Assembly: GCF_020832325.1 (NCBI RefSeq)
Contig: NZ_JAFIEU010000027.1
Location: 1-57,942, forward strand
Source of the DNA: Lunatimonas sp.
GTDB lineage: Bacteria > Bacteroidota > Bacteroidia > Cytophagales > Cyclobacteriaceae
Length of the DNA stretch: 57,942 nucleotides
Direction: 5' to 3'
Made by a program: the position numbers and the translations under genes. Shown piece by piece: positions 54,683 through 57,942 of the stretch (its first letter is position 1; each line of letters starts with the position of its first letter). Under the pieces are notes generated by a model, which was not told the DNA's origin, did no database searches, and saw nothing but the letters and a program-made list of their open reading frames with translations.

Positions 54683-55744
54683 ATGAACGCAAAAAAACTT
54701 ACAATGAACCTTCAGCAATCGCTGCAGGACATGGTAGACCAAAAGCGGATTTTCAGTGTGGCCATGAAGGTTGAACGCGGCGACGGCAGTATTTTATGGT
54801 CCGGATCCGCAGGGGACATGCGGGTAGAAGATCCGTATTTTATTGCGTCTGTCACTAAGATGTACATCACTGTGATCATGATGAAACTTATCGAAGATGG
54901 AAAGGTCAGCCTGGATGATAAAATCAGCAGGCATTTACCCGATAGCTTCTGCGATGGCCTTCACATATTCAAAGGGGTGGATTATTCCCGCCAACTTACG
55001 ATTCGGCACCTTATCAGCAATACCTCGGGAATTCCCGATTACTTTTTTCACAAACAGGAAAACGGAAGGACAGCAGCCGATGAACTCTTGGAAGGTAAGG
55101 ACGAAGCATGGCCATTAGACAGGACCATCTCATTGGTTAAGAAGCTGGAATCGAATTTTATACCAGGAAAAAAGGCCGCCTATTCCGATTCCAACTACCA
55201 GCTATTGGGCAAAGTTATAGAGGAAGTGACCGGCCTACCTCTGAGCGAAGTGCTGAAAGCCTGTATTTTTGATCCCCTGAATCTGAAACACACCTATTTG
55301 TACGAGGATCCGAAGGATACTAGACCGGTTCCATTCTACTACGGGACCAAGAAATTGTGGCTGCCGACATATATGGCTTCAATTGGGCCGGAGGGTGGTA
55401 TCGTTTCCACCATTGAGGAGGTAATGGTGTTTGTAAAAGGCTTTTTTTCGGGCGTCTTTTTTCCAACGTCACGCATTGCATCCATGAAACAGTGGAAGAC
55501 GATATTCCCTCCTCCCGGGCTGTTTCTTTTTGGGGTAGGATTGGAGAAACTATGGATTCCATGGATATTTTCTCCAATTAAGTACCCTGGAGAGATCTTG
55601 GGATTTTGGGGGCAGACCGGCAGCTTTGCCTTTTACAATCCGAAAACGGACCTGTATTTCTGCGGGACCACCAACCAAATCGATGGAAGAGGCCATCGAA
55701 AAGCAACCAGCTTGATGGTAACGACTATCAAAAGCTTGCTATGA
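54683..55744 (+). CDS. Serine hydrolase, beta-lactamase class C fold
   Basis: This encodes 353 residues. The catalytic SxxK is Ser56-Val-Thr-Lys59 in FIASVTKMYIT, and the second motif is Tyr167 in AAYSDSNYQLLGKVIEEVTG. RHLISNTSGIPDYF and ISRHLPD are typical of this family. A third motif of HTG/KTG type may be GQTGSFAF near residue 310. There is no signal peptide, so it is unlikely to be a secreted beta-lactamase; cytoplasmic esterase or peptidase activity is more likely. The second ATG (before NLQQSL, 54704) is an alternative start. Confidence 0.8.
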   Translation: MNAKKLTMNLQQSLQDMVDQKRIFSVAMKVERGDGSILWSGSAGDMRVEDPYFIASVTKMYITVIMMKLIEDGKVSLDDKISRHLPDSFCDGLHIFKGVDYSRQLTIRHLISNTSGIPDYFFHKQENGRTAADELLEGKDEAWPLDRTISLVKKLESNFIPGKKAAYSDSNYQLLGKVIEEVTGLPLSEVLKACIFDPLNLKHTYLYEDPKDTRPVPFYYGTKKLWLPTYMASIGPEGGIVSTIEEVMVFVKGFFSGVFFPTSRIASMKQWKTIFPPPGLFLFGVGLEKLWIPWIFSPIKYPGEILGFWGQTGSFAFYNPKTDLYFCGTTNQIDGRGHRKATSLMVTTIKSLL

Positions 55745-55810
55745 TGGGTGGATTTGCCTACCATTCCGGATGAAACCAGAAGAATAGTTTACCAACGATT
55801 CTAAGCGCAA

Positions 55811-56719
55811 ATGGGGGAGGAGCTGCAAATACCGACCTACAGAGAGTTCAACGACTATTACAAAGCCGCCAATACGCCCATGCGGTCCATGAACGACGCA
55901 TTCCATGTCTTTCGCTTCAGAGACTTGGGTGATGATATCGTACAGGAAATGGGACCGTATAGCATCAGCTATTTCCAAATTGCCATTGGGAGTGAAATTA
56001 AAGCAAAGGTGGATGTCTTTGACCTGCGCGAAGAAACCGAAGCTTATACTATGGTGGTTTTTCTGCCCGGTCAAATCCTGTCTTGGAAAAAAACGGGCAA
56101 TTGGGACGGATATTTGGTGAATTTCAAGGAATCATTTTTGAACTTGGGACGCATAGGTCATCAGAAGGAAAGCTTTGCATTTCTTCATCACGTGAACCCG
56201 TTGATCCTGTCGCTCTCCAAAAAGGAGTACCGGCTGTTGAGGGGCGTTTTTAAGTTGATGCTTCGAGAAAGTCGTGCGTTTGGGGAGGAACAGACCATGG
56301 TGACACGCAACTTGCTACAGGTTTTGGTAGTCTATGTAAACCGAATTGTGTCCGATAGGGATCAATCCGGTATATTTGTGGTTTCTCCATACCAGCAGGT
56401 AGCAACCAGGTTTAAAAGTTTGGTTCTTGAGCACTACTTGAAGGAAAAATCGGTGACATGCTATGCCCGAATGCTGGGTATAAGCTCCGCTTACCTAGCG
56501 GATGCAGTAAAAAAGGTTTTTCAAACCACGCCTAAGTGTTTGATCAATGAGATGACCTATTTGTACGCGAAAACCCTGCTAAGCTCAACGGATATGGGCA
56601 TCAAGGAACTGGCTTGGACCTTAAACTTTGATGACTACAGTCATTTTGTAAAATTTTTCAAAAAAATGAGCGGATTGACCCCTGCTGCTTTCCGAAAGGG
56701 ACTGGAAAAGAAGGACTGA
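55811..56719 (+). CDS. AraC family transcriptional regulator
   Basis: This encodes 302 residues. The N-terminal 190 residues form a cupin-like sensor region (YSISYFQIAIGSEIKAKVD, LPGQILSWKK). The C-terminal AraC DNA-binding pair of HTHs covers about 205-300 (VTCYARMLGISSAYLADAVKKVFQTTPKCLIN; SSTDMGIKELAWTLNFDDYSHFVKFFKKMSGLTPAAFRKG). The DYSHFVKFFKK..G.TPAAFR motif is diagnostic. It lies 66 bases after the serine hydrolase and upstream of an alpha/beta hydrolase, either of which it might regulate. The inducer is unknown. Confidence 0.9.
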   Translation: MGEELQIPTYREFNDYYKAANTPMRSMNDAFHVFRFRDLGDDIVQEMGPYSISYFQIAIGSEIKAKVDVFDLREETEAYTMVVFLPGQILSWKKTGNWDGYLVNFKESFLNLGRIGHQKESFAFLHHVNPLILSLSKKEYRLLRGVFKLMLRESRAFGEEQTMVTRNLLQVLVVYVNRIVSDRDQSGIFVVSPYQQVATRFKSLVLEHYLKEKSVTCYARMLGISSAYLADAVKKVFQTTPKCLINEMTYLYAKTLLSSTDMGIKELAWTLNFDDYSHFVKFFKKMSGLTPAAFRKGLEKKD

Positions 56720-56868
56720 GAATTCCAATATAGCAATGGATCTGAGAATACGGTCATTCTAAACTGATTTTTGTACCAAATTTCCACTGGTTTTTTCCCT
56801 AAGAACGGGGTTTTTTTTGGTGAATTTTACGGTAAATCAACAAGTTATCTTACCAAAATTCCAATACA

Positions 56869-57942
56869 ATGAAAGTCCAGACAATACACAACACAGCCGC
56901 AAAAAACGATTCCCACCAGGTGTCCAAAGACAATAAACCCCTTGTCGGAAGAATGAGGTTTTATTACAAAAATCCGATCGTAGATGCCTACTTTTCCTAT
57001 CTCCTTGCATTTGGAGCAAGAGGAGGAGCCGATGTGGGCGAAGCCTTTGCTGCCGTCAGGAATGTTGGACAGTATGATACCCAAGCATGGGTACGTGAAC
57101 TCACCAAAATAGCAGATTTATTAGAAATTCAAGCGCAAAAAAGCCTTTCCCGTGGACATGCCATAACAGCCAGAGAAACTTTCTTACGTGTATACTACTT
57201 AAATAGGGCTGCTCTGTTGAATCTGAGTCCTGTGAAAGAAACCCAGCGCTATAATGAAATCAGAAAGCATTCTGTAGAAAATATCAGGAAAGCTGCGGCA
57301 TTATTTAACCCACCCATTGAAGCCATTGAAATTGAATTTGAAGGGAAGAAACTACCTGGTTATTTTATCAAACCAGATAACAGCAATGTCAAAAGGCCGA
57401 CGATATACAATGTAGGTGGAGGAGAATCCTTTTGTGAGGACATGTGTATGATATTTGGCATAGGTGACCAGGAACGTGGTTACAATATGATCACTGTGGA
57501 CCTTCCCGGAATGGGAAATACCGCGGCAGAGGGCATGAAAATGGAACCTGCCATGGAAAAACCTATAGGAAAAGTAATCGATTACCTGGAAAGCAGACCG
57601 GATGTGGATATGGAGAGGTTGGCGGTTTTTGGTCCCAGTTTGGGAGGTTACACAGTGGCCAGGGCAGCATCCAAAGACAAGCGTATCAAAGCCATGATCG
57701 CAAACAGCATCATTTTGAACCAGTATGACTATCTGGTGCAGGCAAAAGAGTTGAAGATTTTGGCCAAATACGAAAACTTCCCCTTGTTCAAAATGCTCAC
57801 CAGGCTGTTTGGGTCTTGGTTGGGCGGTTTGTTCAATGTGATGGATGTTTACAAATGGAGATGGAAAGTGAATACCATACAGGAATGGCTAGATGCCTGT
57901 AAGGAGTTTAAAGCAGACCCTTCCGCTATCCAATGCCCCAGC
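56869..57942 (+). CDS. Alpha/beta hydrolase, truncated by the window edge
   Basis: The visible part is 358 codons without a stop. The N-terminal about 160 residues are helical (VDAYFSYLLAFGARGGADVGE; SRGHAITARETFLRVYYLNRAALL), then an alpha/beta-hydrolase core: TIYNVGGGESFCEDM, NMITVDLPGMGNTAAEG, and the nucleophile elbow VFGPSLGGYTVARAA (serine in GxSxG). This helical N-domain plus hydrolase resembles the 2,6-dihydropseudooxynicotine hydrolase/FrsA-like group with C-C hydrolase or esterase activity. The substrate is unknown. It follows the AraC regulator by about 150 bases, with T-runs but only a weak stem between. Confidence 0.75.
   Translation, partial: MKVQTIHNTAAKNDSHQVSKDNKPLVGRMRFYYKNPIVDAYFSYLLAFGARGGADVGEAFAAVRNVGQYDTQAWVRELTKIADLLEIQAQKSLSRGHAITARETFLRVYYLNRAALLNLSPVKETQRYNEIRKHSVENIRKAAALFNPPIEAIEIEFEGKKLPGYFIKPDNSNVKRPTIYNVGGGESFCEDMCMIFGIGDQERGYNMITVDLPGMGNTAAEGMKMEPAMEKPIGKVIDYLESRPDVDMERLAVFGPSLGGYTVARAASKDKRIKAMIANSIILNQYDYLVQAKELKILAKYENFPLFKMLTRLFGSWLGGLFNVMDVYKWRWKVNTIQEWLDACKEFKADPSAIQCPS

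Noticed and set aside
56757-56820. Terminator between the AraC gene and the alpha/beta hydrolase
   Set aside because: There are T-runs, but the only stem is three or four base pairs (CCC/GGGG), too weak to list as a terminator.

Overview
The window is chromosomal DNA from a member of the Bacteroidota, most likely of the order Cytophagales (Cyclobacteriaceae/Algoriphagus-like). The evidence is a C-terminal type IX secretion sorting domain, an NVEALA-type peptide beside a 6-bladed propeller lipoprotein, DUF5683, GSCFA and Wzi-like capsule-assembly genes, the parA-parB-DUF5683-dapB-lepB gene order, and promoters of the TTG-N19-TAnnTTTG kind with few Shine-Dalgarno sequences. I saw no rRNA, tRNA or CRISPR array. 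Genus assignment is inference.

Layout. 1-2746 is a degraded accessory patch: the end of an IS1595-like transposase, a small secreted cysteine-containing peptide, a propeller lipoprotein, the C-terminal stump of a second propeller gene, and about 900 bases without a credible gene. 2747-4153 is an arginine decarboxylase. 4415-13056 is a surface-polysaccharide island, A+T-rich by eye: a glycosyltransferase, a CDP-sugar branch (rfbF, an SDR, a SAF-domain oxidoreductase, an RfbC-type epimerase), then a second block with a CapD-like SDR, a JAMM peptidase and a three-domain protein (MoaD/ThiS-like, E1-like, rhodanese). 13513-25546 holds a secreted propeller/helical protein, two soluble histidine kinases, an aldo-keto reductase, a lipocalin-like lipoprotein, pckA, a type II sulfide:quinone oxidoreductase, a DUF389 membrane protein and a sugar transferase. 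25713-36331 is conserved housekeeping: pyrG, yidC, a UPF0173 hydrolase, parA, parB, DUF5683, dapB, lepB, ung, apaG and a methyltransferase. 36539-45816 is envelope-related: two tandem Wzi-like genes and, convergent to them, a compact operon HlyD-like / VTC polyphosphate polymerase / DUF4956 / CotH kinase. 46350-57942 holds a coiled-coil membrane protein, rpsF-rpsR-rplI, a GSCFA protein, priA, an outer-membrane barrel, a DUF6544-like protein, a serine hydrolase, an AraC regulator and a truncated alpha/beta hydrolase.

How the parts work together. The most distinctive system is at 9753-13056. A ubiquitin-like sulfur carrier is translated as the N-terminal domain of its own activating enzyme, with the diglycine buried at residues 89-90, and a JAMM metallopeptidase is encoded 6 bases upstream. 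The simplest reading is that JAMM releases the carrier, the E1 domain adenylates it and the rhodanese loads sulfur. The neighbouring nucleotide-sugar SDR suggests the sulfur (or the conjugate) is used in polysaccharide synthesis. The second system worth attention is the four-gene HlyD/VTC/DUF4956/CotH operon, which joins a predicted polyphosphate polymerase to a secreted CotH-type kinase carrying a T9SS sorting tail.
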